This document shows positions 1-8,331 of a stretch of 64,000 bases of DNA, piece by piece. Made by a program: the position numbers and the translations under genes. The notes beneath the pieces were generated by a model. It was not told the origin of the DNA. It was given only the letters and a program-made list of their open reading frames with translations, and made no database searches. This DNA comes from Swaminathania salitolerans (GTDB lineage: Bacteria > Pseudomonadota > Alphaproteobacteria > Acetobacterales > Acetobacteraceae), in assembly GCF_007988945.1 (NCBI RefSeq), contig NZ_BJVC01000004.1, forward strand, positions 62,001 through 126,000, given 5' to 3'. Each line of letters begins with the position of its first letter. The first letter of the stretch is position 1.

Positions 1-627
1 GGGCTCGATGCGATCATTCATCTCGCAAGCTTCGTCGTTCTCTATTTCTCCGCGATCGGTTTTTTCATCGTGGTCATACTGGGCGGTCTGCTGGCCCTGT
101 GCGGTCTCAATCCCCTGCGCTTCGCCCGCTATTTCCGCGAGGAGATCCTGATCGTCACCGCAACCACGAGTTCCGACTCCGTTCTGCCGAGCATCATGGC
201 AAAGCTCGAAGCGCTCGGCATGACGCGTCAGGTCGTGGGACTCGTGGTTCCGGCCGGCTACAGCCTCAATCTCGATGCGCTCTCGATCTATCTCGGCTTT
301 GCCGTCGTGTTTCTGGCAGAGGTCACCCATACCCCCCTGACCGTGACCCAGATCCTGTCCATGCTGGCCACGGCGCTCATCACCTCCAAAGGCGCGCACG
401 GGGTTCCGGGCATCGCGATCGTGGTGCTTGCCGCCACCCTGGCGGCGGCGCCGTCGATCCCGCTCTCCAGTCTCGTCCTGCTGATTGCGGTGGACTGGTT
501 CAGCGGCATTGCCCGGGCCGTGGGCAATCTCGCCGGAAACTGCGTGGCACCGGTCGTCATCGCCGCCTGGGAGGGGTCGCTCGACCGGGCACAGGCCCGT
601 CGGGTAATGGAACAGGCAAACTCCTGA
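1..627 (+). CDS. dctA: C4-dicarboxylate:cation symporter, DctA-like (5' end outside window)
   Basis: This is the C-terminal 208 residues of an inner-membrane carrier of the DAACS family, which imports succinate, fumarate, malate or related acids with protons or sodium. The frame is open from base 1, so the first half lies to the left. The visible part holds the family core: an ATTSSDSVLPSIMAKLE hairpin-loop motif, then VVPAGYSLNLD and a last hydrophobic block with the SKGAHGVPG motif. The C-terminal VDWFSGIARAVGNLAGNCVAPVVIA also matches DctA carriers. An oxidoreductase gene follows after 26 bases on the same strand and may share the transcript. Substrate choice cannot be read from the sequence; glutamate carriers of the same superfamily are the main alternative. 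Confidence 0.85.
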   Translation, partial: GLDAIIHLASFVVLYFSAIGFFIVVILGGLLALCGLNPLRFARYFREEILIVTATTSSDSVLPSIMAKLEALGMTRQVVGLVVPAGYSLNLDALSIYLGFAVVFLAEVTHTPLTVTQILSMLATALITSKGAHGVPGIAIVVLAATLAAAPSIPLSSLVLLIAVDWFSGIARAVGNLAGNCVAPVVIAAWEGSLDRAQARRVMEQANS

Positions 628-653
628 GACACAAGGCCCGATACGCCCCCGCC

Positions 654-1700
654 ATGACCGATCCGAACCGATACGCCGCCCCGATTCTCGCGCGCGCCTG
701 CCAGAAGAGACTGGAACAGGCCGGAGCCGCTCCGCAGGATGCTGCCCAGACCGTTCGTGCCCTCCTGCACGGTTCGATGCTCGGCACGGACAGTCACGGC
801 GTCCGGCTGATCGGCTATTACGCCGACATGCTGGAAAACGGAGGGGTGAACCGCCATCCGGACAGGCATTTCGTCCGGACCGCACCGGCTACCGGACGCT
901 ACGATGCGGATTTCGGTCTGGCCCATGCGGCGTCCTACGACGCCATGGATCATGCGGTCGCCCTCGCCCGTCAGAGCGGAATCGGTGCCGTCACGGTCCA
1001 TCGCTCCACCCATTACGGGGCAGGAGGCGCCTATGCCCTGCCTGCGGCAGAGCAGGGTTTCGTCGCTCTGGTTCTCAGCAACTCCGATCCGGCCGTGGCC
1101 CTGGCCGGAGGGCGCGGCGCCTTTCACGGCACGAACCCGATCGCGATGGCGGCGCCGGTGCGCGGCCGCAGGCCGTGGCTGCTCGACATGGCGACCTCCT
1201 CGATCCCGTTCAACCGGGTGAAGCTGTTCCGCAGTCTCGGCCTGACTCTCGATCCCGATGTCGCACTCGACGAGGAAGGGCATCCGACCCGGGACGCGCA
1301 TCGTGCCCGGGTTCTCCAGCCACTGGGCGGCACGGCATTCGGACATAAGGGCGCGGCACTGGCAGGCGTGGTGACGATCCTCTCCGCGATCCTGTCGGGC
1401 GCCGATCCCGACCCGGTCATGGCCTCGACCTCGGACGCCCAGACAGGCCGGGCGCGGCAGAATGTCGGCCATATCATGCTGGCCATCGATCCCGCCCGTT
1501 TCATAGGGCAGGAGGCCTTCGAATCCGAAATGGACCGCTATCTCGCGCTTCTGCACGAATCACCCGGAACCGAAGCGGCGCACCCTCCGAGAGCCCCCGG
1601 CGATATCGAATGGGCGCATTTCGACGCACGCAGCGAGCACGGCATTCCGGTGGATCCGGATACGGAGCGGTTTCTCGGGCTTTCCCCCCGGAGCGAATGA
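654..1700 (+). CDS. Ldh-family (malate/L-lactate dehydrogenase type) NAD(P)-dependent oxidoreductase
   Basis: The 348-residue product matches the length of the YbiC/YlbC/AllD family, which oxidises 2-hydroxy acids with NAD(P) and has a fold unrelated to the Rossmann lactate dehydrogenases. Family marks are LGTDSHGVRLIGYY near residue 45, where the His is catalytic in the family, HSTHYG-like VHRSTHYGAGG, FHGTNPIAMAAP, and a late GHKGAALAG. The ATG at 654 gives the family-typical N terminus; the frame is open upstream but that stretch lies inside the carrier gene. It sits 26 bases behind the dicarboxylate carrier, which suggests uptake followed by oxidation of the same class of acids. The exact substrate (malate, lactate, ureidoglycolate, sulfolactate) is not predictable here. 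Confidence 0.82.
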   Translation: MTDPNRYAAPILARACQKRLEQAGAAPQDAAQTVRALLHGSMLGTDSHGVRLIGYYADMLENGGVNRHPDRHFVRTAPATGRYDADFGLAHAASYDAMDHAVALARQSGIGAVTVHRSTHYGAGGAYALPAAEQGFVALVLSNSDPAVALAGGRGAFHGTNPIAMAAPVRGRRPWLLDMATSSIPFNRVKLFRSLGLTLDPDVALDEEGHPTRDAHRARVLQPLGGTAFGHKGAALAGVVTILSAILSGADPDPVMASTSDAQTGRARQNVGHIMLAIDPARFIGQEAFESEMDRYLALLHESPGTEAAHPPRAPGDIEWAHFDARSEHGIPVDPDTERFLGLSPRSE

Positions 1701-1768
1701 CGTTCCGCCCCGGGGCAGGAGCGCTCCCGGAAGAAGAGCTCCGGGGGAAGAGCCTAGGGGGGGGAGCC

Positions 1769-2620
1769 CTATCCTGCCTTCGTCCGGCGCCTGTCCCACA
1801 AGCGCAGCCCGCGCAATGCCAGATCGGCAATGCCGGGCAACAGACGAGGCTGCATCAGAGCGGGATCGAAAGCGGTCATGCGGCGGGCATTCTCGCGATA
1901 GCAATCCTCGACGAACCCGCGAAAGGAAAAGCCATCGAGAAAGAGATTGGTCTGGGTCACCGCGAAATCATGGCCGTCATTGGGCTGCTGCCCGCGACGT
2001 ACCATACCGAGCAGGCGCCCGAGAGCGCGCATGTAGAAGCGGAAGGATTTGGCCGAACGCCGCGCCCGTCCGAGGCCACGGCGTTTTTCCCTCCAGGCCA
2101 TATAATTGATGAAGAACACGATATGCCGCGTCTCTTCGAACATCAGAACGTCGAAGATCTCGAACATCGCCTCCGGAAGAAACTGCGACTGGCGGGCGCT
2201 CTTGAACGCCCCGAAACCGAGAAAGGCATCGAGACATTCACCGAAACCGAAATCGATGAACGCGGTTTCGAGATCGGCGGGGAAGCGTTCGATCGGCTGT
2301 TTGCGCGCATCGAGCCCGTAACGCTCGATCATGACGCGTATCAGCTCGGCATGACGTGCTTCCTCATACCCCTGGAGACGTACGGCTTCGCGAACGACAG
2401 GGTCGGAGATCTGGGGCGTGAAGGCATCGACGATCGCCCCCGCCCGGCGCTCCGTATGATAGACCTCCTGCCAGAAGGGAACGGCGCGGAGCCGGGCCAG
2501 CTCCTCTTCGGTCAGCTCGGGCCAGGGCAGCGTTTCAGGATCGAAAACCTGATGCGTGTCGAGAAATTGCTGACAGAAATAATGCTTGTGGTCTTCCGAA
2601 CCCGGCTCGATCGCACTCAT
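1769..2620 (-). CDS. Ferritin-like diiron protein, second copy of a tandem pair
   Basis: This is a 283-residue soluble protein with a full ferritin-like diiron ligand set: E57, E87-x-x-H90 (EEARH), E128 (GECLD) and E163-x-x-H166 (EETRH). The start is set by an ATGA overlap with the stop of the upstream paralogue; an in-frame start 60 bases earlier would lie inside that gene. Every ligand is offset by exactly 34 residues from its counterpart in the neighbour, so the two are tandem duplicates. Diiron proteins of this fold include oxygenases, N-oxygenases, COQ7-type hydroxylases and rubrerythrins; nothing here identifies the substrate. Coupling suggests the two proteins are made together and may form a heterodimer, which is inference. 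Confidence 0.75.
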   Translation of the reverse strand: MSAIEPGSEDHKHYFCQQFLDTHQVFDPETLPWPELTEEELARLRAVPFWQEVYHTERRAGAIVDAFTPQISDPVVREAVRLQGYEEARHAELIRVMIERYGLDARKQPIERFPADLETAFIDFGFGECLDAFLGFGAFKSARQSQFLPEAMFEIFDVLMFEETRHIVFFINYMAWREKRRGLGRARRSAKSFRFYMRALGRLLGMVRRGQQPNDGHDFAVTQTNLFLDGFSFRGFVEDCYRENARRMTAFDPALMQPRLLPGIADLALRGLRLWDRRRTKAG

Positions 2621-3621
2621 GCAGTCACGGGCTGCTTCGAACCGAGGCGCGACCGCAGAGCACCCGATGCCTTCTGCCACAGGCGATAGGCGCCCAGACC
2701 CGTCTTTACCAGATTCGGAGCAGTGGTCGGCCGCAACAGGCGGTGATCGTACCCCGAAAAGCGCCGGTCGTTCTCGTCCAGACAGAGCTGCATCAGCTCC
2801 GGCAGGGCGATATCCATATCCGTCATGTCCTTCGCACCGGTGACGGTGAAATTGTTGTCCTGGGTGTGCTCGTTGCCCTCGGCATCGATCGAGCGCGCCA
2901 GATCCATGCGCTCATAGGCGAGGAACGCCCAGACGCCCAGAACGCGGGCTTCGAACCAGGGACGCTTCCACCAGGGCATCGTCGCGCGATGCCAGGCGAG
3001 CCAGTTGGCGAAAAGCAGGATGTGACGGCACTCTTCCTGCATGACAGGCTCGAAGGTCTCGATCAGCTCCATCGGGAAAAGTCCGGCGCGTTCGGCGAGG
3101 GCGAACAGACCGAACGCGAAGAAGCTGTCCACGCATTCCGAGAACCCGGTGACGAGATAGGCCCATTCCGTGTCTTTCGGCTCGATATAGGGCGGCTCGG
3201 GTGCCATCGGGATCTTGTAGGCCTCGACGAGCTTCGAAAGCACTTCCTTGTGCCGGTTTTCCTCCCAGGCATTGCGACGCAGCGCGTCCTTCATGTCGGG
3301 ATCGTCGATCATGTCGGCATAGGCCGCCATGCGCAGACGGGCCTTGCCTTCCGTCTGCACGGCAATGTCCCAGATCGGCAGGGAGGTGATGCGGTGCAGG
3401 GTCTGCGGATCGAGCGCGGGCCACTCGATCACGGACGGCTTGTAGGGATTGAAAGTCTCGCGGAACATGTCGGCCACGGCACGCTTGTGCTCCTCCGTGC
3501 CGGGCTTGAGAGGCCCGGGAATGGAGCTGCTCCAGTGACGTGCCTCGAAATCGGCCTTCGCCAGAGTTTTGTCCGACGGCGCATCGGGGAGATGGCTGTA
3601 CAGCGCTTCAAGACGTGACAT
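2617..3621 (-). CDS. Ferritin-like diiron protein, first copy of a tandem pair
   Basis: The 334-residue product carries the pattern E91, E121-x-x-H124 (EENRH), E162 (SECVD) and E197-x-x-H200 (EECRH), the E / ExxH / E / ExxH ligand order of four-helix diiron proteins. It is about 34 residues longer at the N terminus than its downstream paralogue. The start has an AGAGGA ribosome-binding site and lies 18 bases behind the stop of the ClpP2-type gene, so the three genes probably form one operon. It has no signal peptide and no clear membrane span, so it should be cytosolic, although a hydrophobic helix around residues 160-175 could touch lipid. Function unknown: an oxygen-dependent hydroxylase or N-oxygenase is the most likely class. 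Confidence 0.75.
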   Translation of the reverse strand: MSRLEALYSHLPDAPSDKTLAKADFEARHWSSSIPGPLKPGTEEHKRAVADMFRETFNPYKPSVIEWPALDPQTLHRITSLPIWDIAVQTEGKARLRMAAYADMIDDPDMKDALRRNAWEENRHKEVLSKLVEAYKIPMAPEPPYIEPKDTEWAYLVTGFSECVDSFFAFGLFALAERAGLFPMELIETFEPVMQEECRHILLFANWLAWHRATMPWWKRPWFEARVLGVWAFLAYERMDLARSIDAEGNEHTQDNNFTVTGAKDMTDMDIALPELMQLCLDENDRRFSGYDHRLLRPTTAPNLVKTGLGAYRLWQKASGALRSRLGSKQPVTA

Positions 3622-3639
3622 GAACGCGTGTCCTCTTCT

Positions 3640-4374
3640 TTATTCCTTGATGTCGCTCATTCTGGTGACGACGCGCGAAACGAGCCCGTAGGCAATCGCC
3701 TCCTCGGCGGACATCCAGTAATTGCGATCTGTATCCTTGGCGATCTTCTCGTAAGGCTGGCCGGTCTCGCGGGCAAACAGCCGGTTGAGGCGTTCGCGCA
3801 TCTTGATGATCTCGCGCGCCTCGATATCGATATCGGTCGCAGGCCCACGCACGCCGCCCATCGGCTGATGCAGCAGGAAGCGCGTGTTGGGCAGACACAG
3901 CCGACGCTCCGGACGACCGGCCGCAAAGATCAGCGCCCCTGCGGAAGCTACCCAGCCGGTTCCGATCATGTTCACCGGTGCGACGGAATCGACAAAGCGG
4001 ATCATGTCGTGAATCGTGTCGCCGCTCTCGACATGACCGCCGGGCGAATTGACATAGATATCGATCGGCTTGTCCGACGCCCCGGCGAGGGCAAGCAGGC
4101 GGCCCGTCACATCCCGGGCGACCTTGTCGTTGATTCCGCCGAAGATCAGCACCTTGCGCTGTTCGAACAGCTTGCCCTCGAGCTCCGCGACAGGCGCGTT
4201 CAGGGTCTTGTTGTCTCCCGGCTCCGTCGGCTCCGGCCCGTTGGGCTCGGGCACGTCCGGCGCGTGGGGATCGGGCTCGTCATCATCGAGGCGCGGTGCG
4301 AAACGGGTGGGATCCTTGGGCGTCGTGCCACGCATGCTTGTCTTCCTATGTCCGTGCAGCATGTTCATTGCCAC
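3640..4374 (-). CDS. clpP: ClpP2-type ATP-dependent Clp protease proteolytic subunit
   Basis: This is a serine peptidase of family S14. The catalytic triad is visible: S144 in GWVASAGALIFAAG, H169 in LPNTRFLLHQPMGG and D214 in IAKDTDRNYW. The wording VNSPGGHVESGDTIHDMIRFV and GTGWVASAGALIF is that of the divergent ClpP2-like group of alphaproteobacteria, not housekeeping ClpP, and no clpX is near. About 60 residues of acidic, Pro-rich sequence precede the fold. The GTG at 4374 has GGGAGG nine bases upstream; an ATG at 4335 with AGGAAG is a second possible start that would shorten the extension by 13 residues. It leads the unit with the two diiron genes. Whether it pairs with ClpX/ClpA or with canonical ClpP is not shown. 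Confidence 0.88.
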   Translation of the reverse strand: MAMNMLHGHRKTSMRGTTPKDPTRFAPRLDDDEPDPHAPDVPEPNGPEPTEPGDNKTLNAPVAELEGKLFEQRKVLIFGGINDKVARDVTGRLLALAGASDKPIDIYVNSPGGHVESGDTIHDMIRFVDSVAPVNMIGTGWVASAGALIFAAGRPERRLCLPNTRFLLHQPMGGVRGPATDIDIEAREIIKMRERLNRLFARETGQPYEKIAKDTDRNYWMSAEEAIAYGLVSRVVTRMSDIKE

Positions 4375-4526
4375 TATGTTGCGCCTCCCATGCCCCGCTC
4401 ACAAGAGGCCCCCGTGTTTTTGCTGTAGATCAAGCGCCGCGAGACTGGCATCTCGCCAGCTGCGACGAGACGCGTTACTCTCGCTTCGCATTGTCGTCCG
4501 GCGCGGACGAAACGGATCGGAAACAG

Positions 4527-4574
4527 GCCGGGTCTGAAACACGCCGGGTCTGAAACACGCCGGGTCTGAAACAT
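4527..4574. repeat. Three tandem 16-bp repeats upstream of the lipoprotein gene
   Basis: The unit GCCGGGTCTGAAACAC occurs three times head to tail, the last ending in T instead of C. The array ends 18 bases before the ATG at 4593 and therefore lies in the leader or promoter of the lipoprotein gene. Confidence 0.9.
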
Positions 4575-4592
4575 GAGGATCGATCGGAAGAT

Positions 4593-5612
4593 ATGCGAAA
4601 AACAGGCTGGCTGCACACGGGCCTCGCCGTGACGGGCATGATGACACTGGCAGGGTGCGGGCAGAGAGATGCCGTCGATACGGTCGGCAACTGGTATCAC
4701 CAATATCAGGGCGGCGCGATCGCGCAACAACGCCCCCCTGCCCCCGGTGCGCATGATCCGTATCCCCATGTCGGGCTGACGCCGACAAACGCTGTGGATC
4801 TTCCGAGTCCGCAGGCGCGTCAGGCCCTTACCGATCGTCTCGTCATGCAGCGCAATTACGGACAGAGACTGGCTGTGGCCGATGGCTCCCTCGCGATCGA
4901 GACCCCGCCCCCACCGCCCCGGCCGAAAACCACGGGCGACACGGACGGGTCCGGATCGTCCATGAGCGTCGTCGCCGCCGGACAGCACGATGGCCAAAGC
5001 GGGCGGGGCCAGAGCGGGCGGGGCCAGAGCGGGCCAGATCAGAATGGGCAAGGTTCCGGCGGGGGCCGCGCTCCCGGCGGAAATGCCGCATCCGGCGGGG
5101 CGGATGCCTCCGTCGTTGCGCAGCAGGGCACGCAGGACCGGGCGCAGGACACGGCCCTTCCAGCCGTGACGCGCTTCACGCCCCCTCCGATCAAACCGGG
5201 CGAGCTTCCGCAGATCCCTCCCTTGCCGCCCGAGGCTCCCGGATTCCCCGGGTTTTCGATCCCGCGCGACGCCTCCCTGCCCGACCCGGTAAGACCGGCC
5301 TACGATCTGAGCGATCCGCACGGCACGCTCATCCGGTTCGGTCAGGCCTCCGATCAGATCCAGCCCGGTCAGGACGGTGCGTTCGGAGCTGCCCTGCGGG
5401 GCCGCGGGCCGCACGATCCCGTTTACGTGCGCGGTTTCGGTGAGATCACCTCTTTCCGCCCCTCCGAACAGGCGGCCGGGCTTCGGCTCGGCCTGCTTCG
5501 CGCCCGCGTCGTCGCGCAGAGCCTCATTCTTCACGGTGTCCCGGCCGACTCCCTGCGCCTGAGCGCAGCGCCGCTGGGTCGCGGCGCGAGAATTGACCTG
5601 AAGCCGTATTGA
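4593..5612 (+). CDS. Putative lipoprotein with Pro/Gly-rich linker and degenerate OmpA-like C terminus
   Basis: The 339-residue product starts with a lipoprotein signal peptide (MRKTGWLHTGLAVTGMMTLAGC) whose lipobox LAGC puts the lipidated Cys at residue 22. Next comes a low-complexity region with a Pro run and Gly/Ser/Gln repeats. The last 60 residues (RLGLLRARVVAQSLILHGVPADSLRLSAAPLGRGARIDL) resemble the end of an OmpA-type peptidoglycan-binding domain (helix, short turn, beta strand), but the fold is shortened. It probably sits in the outer membrane facing the periplasm. The Gly/Gln stretch is encoded by three 15-bp repeats at 4992-5036. An AAGATATGCG context gives only a weak ribosome site. 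No specific partner is known; the function is unknown. Confidence 0.6.
   Translation: MRKTGWLHTGLAVTGMMTLAGCGQRDAVDTVGNWYHQYQGGAIAQQRPPAPGAHDPYPHVGLTPTNAVDLPSPQARQALTDRLVMQRNYGQRLAVADGSLAIETPPPPPRPKTTGDTDGSGSSMSVVAAGQHDGQSGRGQSGRGQSGPDQNGQGSGGGRAPGGNAASGGADASVVAQQGTQDRAQDTALPAVTRFTPPPIKPGELPQIPPLPPEAPGFPGFSIPRDASLPDPVRPAYDLSDPHGTLIRFGQASDQIQPGQDGAFGAALRGRGPHDPVYVRGFGEITSFRPSEQAAGLRLGLLRARVVAQSLILHGVPADSLRLSAAPLGRGARIDLKPY
4992..5036. repeat. Three in-frame 15-bp repeats inside the lipoprotein gene
   Basis: The unit GGCCAGAGCGGGCGG (first copy with one change, last with two) is repeated three times and encodes a GQSGR-type pentapeptide. The length is a multiple of three, so gain or loss of copies keeps the frame. 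Confidence 0.85.
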
Positions 5613-5708
5613 GGGCGGTTCCGCCATCGGGGAAATCGCGTTAGGAAGATTATCGGAGCCATGCCGGCTTCGATAACTTTCTTTCAACCCTGTGCCCCCG
5701 AGCCGAAT

Positions 5709-6914
5709 ATGACCGAAGAGTTCCACCGCATTCGTCGCCTGCCGCCCTATGTCTTCGCCGAAGTCAACAAGGCCAAGGCCGCGGCCCGAGCGCAGGGCGA
5801 GGACATCATCGATCTGGGCATGGGCAACCCCGACAGCCCCACGCCGCCGCATATCGTGCGAAAGCTGGTGGAGACGGTCGCCGATCCGCGCAGTCATCGC
5901 TATTCCGTCAGCCGGGGTATCCCCGGATTGCGCCGCGCGCTGGCCGGGTATTACGAACGCCGCTTCGATGTCGGGCTGGACCCGGAAACCGAGGTGATCG
6001 CGACCCTGGGATCGAAGGAGGGTCTGGCCAATCTGTCCGCGGCCATCACGAGCCCGGGCGATACGATTCTCGTGCCGAACCCGTCCTATCCGATCCACCA
6101 GTTCGGCTTCATCATCGCGGGCGCCTCCGTGCGCTCCATCCCCGCAACGCCGGACGAGGACATGCTGCGCGCGCTCGAGCGCGCGGTGCGTCATTCCGTG
6201 CCCAAGCCTACGGCGCTGATCGTGAATTTCCCGTCCAATCCGACGGCGTTCACGGCATCGCTCGATTTCTACAAGGAGCTGGTCGCATTCGCCCGGCGCG
6301 AACAGATCTGGATCATGTCCGATCTCGCCTATTGCGAGATCTATTTCGGCGACGAGCCGCCGCCCTCGATCCTGCAGGTGCCCGGCGCGAAAGACATTGC
6401 CGTGGAATTCACCTCGCTTTCCAAGACCTACTCCATGGCGGGATGGCGGATGGGATTCGCGGCAGGCAATCCCCGCCTGATCCAGGCGCTGACCCGGATC
6501 AAATCCTATCTCGATTACGGCGCGTTCACCCCGATCCAGGTCGCTGCCGTGGCGGCTCTGAGCGGACCGCAGGACTGCGTGAGCGAGATTCGCGACATGT
6601 ATCGCGAGCGTCGCGACGTGCTCGTGCGCGGCCTTCATGCAGCAGGCTGGGACGTGCCCTCGCCGCAGGGCTCCATGTTCGCCTGGGCACCGATTCCGGA
6701 GCGATTCGCCGAAATGGGCAGTGTGGATTTCAGCAAGCTTCTCCTCAGGGAGGCCGGCGTGGCCGTGGCCCCGGGACTGGGATTCGGTGAATATGGCGAA
6801 GGATTCGTCCGGATCGGTCTGGTCGAGAATACGCAGCGGCTGAGGCAGGCGACACGCGCGATCAGAACCTTTTTCAACAAACATGGCGTCAAACAGGCAG
6901 AGGCGGTTTCGTGA
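5709..6914 (+). CDS. alaC: PLP-dependent aminotransferase, alanine/LL-DAP aminotransferase group (AlaC-like)
   Basis: This class I/II aminotransferase has the PLP-binding lysine in SLSKTYSMAGWRMGF, an NFPSNPTA substrate-site motif and SDLAYCEIYF. The opening MTEEFHRIRRLPPYVFAEVN is the typical start of AlaC-type alanine:2-oxoglutarate aminotransferases in alphaproteobacteria, which is why the ATG at 5709 is preferred over one at 5661. It overlaps the homoserine dehydrogenase gene by four bases (GTGA), so translation is coupled. That pairing is common in this class and links the protein to amino-acid synthesis from aspartate or pyruvate. It could also work as an aspartate or LL-diaminopimelate aminotransferase; sequence alone does not decide. 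Confidence 0.82.
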   Translation: MTEEFHRIRRLPPYVFAEVNKAKAAARAQGEDIIDLGMGNPDSPTPPHIVRKLVETVADPRSHRYSVSRGIPGLRRALAGYYERRFDVGLDPETEVIATLGSKEGLANLSAAITSPGDTILVPNPSYPIHQFGFIIAGASVRSIPATPDEDMLRALERAVRHSVPKPTALIVNFPSNPTAFTASLDFYKELVAFARREQIWIMSDLAYCEIYFGDEPPPSILQVPGAKDIAVEFTSLSKTYSMAGWRMGFAAGNPRLIQALTRIKSYLDYGAFTPIQVAAVAALSGPQDCVSEIRDMYRERRDVLVRGLHAAGWDVPSPQGSMFAWAPIPERFAEMGSVDFSKLLLREAGVAVAPGLGFGEYGEGFVRIGLVENTQRLRQATRAIRTFFNKHGVKQAEAVS

Positions 6915-8245
6915 ACGGTCAAACTCTTCATCTCGGTATCGCCGGTCTCGGCACGGTCGGCGCCGGTGTGGTCCGTCTCCTGCGCGAGAATGCCCAGGCG
7001 ATTACCGCCCGGGCCGGTCGCGCCATCGAGGTCGTTGCGGTCTCTGCGCGTGACCGCACGCGTGACCGCGGCGTCGATCTCGAGGGGCTGACCTGGCATG
7101 ACGATCCTCTCGCCCTCGTATCCGACCCGCAGGTCGATGTGGTGCTCGAGCTCATCGGCGGTGCCGAAGGCACGGCGCGGGGTCTGGTCGAGGCAGCCCT
7201 GAAGGCGCGCAAACCGGTCGTGACCGCCAACAAGGCGCTGCTTGCGATCCATGGGGCCGAACTCTCTGCCCATGCCCGGGAAAATGCCACCCCGCTGCTT
7301 TTCGAGGCGTCTGTTGCAGGAGGCATTCCCGCGATCAAGCTCGTGCGCGAGGGACTGGCCGCCGATCGTCTGCTGAAAGTGGGGGGTATCCTCAACGGGA
7401 CCTGCAACTACATCCTGACCGCGATGCGTGAATCGGGGCGGAGCTTCGACGCGATCCTGAACGAGGCCCAGGCCCTGGGTTATGCCGAAGCCGATCCGTC
7501 CACCGACGTCGATGGCTGGGACGCGGCGCATAAACTGGCCATTCTGGCCGGTCTGGCATTCGGACAGCCCGTTCGCTTCGACTCGCTCCATGTCGAGGGC
7601 ATCCGCAACATCGCCGCCTGCGACCAGGCCTTCGCCCGGGAGATGGGCTATCGCATCAAGCTGCTCGGCCTGGCCCGGCGCACGGAAGAGGACGGTATCG
7701 AAGCCTGGATGCGCCCCTGCATGATTCCGCATTCCGCGCCGATCGCCAATGTGGACGGCGTCTTCAATGCCGTGTCGACCGAAGGGTCTTTCAGCGGTCC
7801 CATGCTCATAGAAGGGCGCGGCGCCGGCGCCGGGCCGACTGCGAGTGCGGTTGTCGCGGATGTGATCGATCTCGCCCGCGGCACGACCCTTCCCGTATGG
7901 GGCATGGCGCCGAAAGCGGCGATTTCCTGTGCGCCACGCACAGCCCTGCGCGGGCAATACTACCTCCGCCTTCTGGTGCAGGATCGTCCGGGCGTCGTGG
8001 CAGACATCACGGCTGCCCTGCGCGAGTCCGGGGTCTCGCTGCGTGCGCTCTCTCAGCACGGCGCCGAACCCGCCGCGTCGGAAGATTCGACCAGCCCTGC
8101 GCAGGCCGCCTCACACAGCGTTGTACCGCTCGCTCTGGTCACGCATGAAACCAGCGAGGCGGCCATGCTTTCCGTCCTGGAGGCCCTGGAGCCCCTCGAA
8201 AGCGTCATGGGTGCACCGCTGCTCATGAAAATCGAGACTGTGTGA
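6911..8245 (+). CDS. hom: Homoserine dehydrogenase
   Basis: The 444-residue enzyme reduces aspartate semialdehyde to homoserine, the branch point to threonine and methionine. It opens with a Rossmann motif GIAGLGTVGAGVV, then VTANKALLA, the core GGILNGTCNYILTAM, and the EADPSTDVDGWDAAHKLAIL stretch that holds family catalytic residues. Residues from about 350 on form an ACT domain (YYLRLLVQDRPGVVADITAAL) that usually binds threonine for feedback control. The start is a GTG overlapping the stop of the aminotransferase gene. The ACT region carries a short low-complexity insert rich in Ala, Ser and Glu around EPAASEDSTSPAQ. Confidence 0.95.
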   Translation: MNGQTLHLGIAGLGTVGAGVVRLLRENAQAITARAGRAIEVVAVSARDRTRDRGVDLEGLTWHDDPLALVSDPQVDVVLELIGGAEGTARGLVEAALKARKPVVTANKALLAIHGAELSAHARENATPLLFEASVAGGIPAIKLVREGLAADRLLKVGGILNGTCNYILTAMRESGRSFDAILNEAQALGYAEADPSTDVDGWDAAHKLAILAGLAFGQPVRFDSLHVEGIRNIAACDQAFAREMGYRIKLLGLARRTEEDGIEAWMRPCMIPHSAPIANVDGVFNAVSTEGSFSGPMLIEGRGAGAGPTASAVVADVIDLARGTTLPVWGMAPKAAISCAPRTALRGQYYLRLLVQDRPGVVADITAALRESGVSLRALSQHGAEPAASEDSTSPAQAASHSVVPLALVTHETSEAAMLSVLEALEPLESVMGAPLLMKIETV

Positions 8246-8331
8246 TGTGGCAAAAGCGGCTCATACCGGCATAACAGGGCGTATCGCAGTCCCGGTGTGA
8301 GCCGGGTGGAAGTACGAATAGGAAAACCGGG

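Noticed and set aside
1719-1768. Terminator between the Ldh-family gene and the diiron gene
   Set aside because: A 6-bp stem CCCGGA/TCCGGG exists, but it is followed by G-rich, not T-rich, sequence on both strands.
4374-6884. Very long minus-strand open frame (836 codons)
   Set aside because: It lies opposite the lipoprotein and the clear aminotransferase gene; its composition (Arg, Gly, His, Asp-rich) is that of an antisense frame in GC-rich DNA and it has no recognisable domain.
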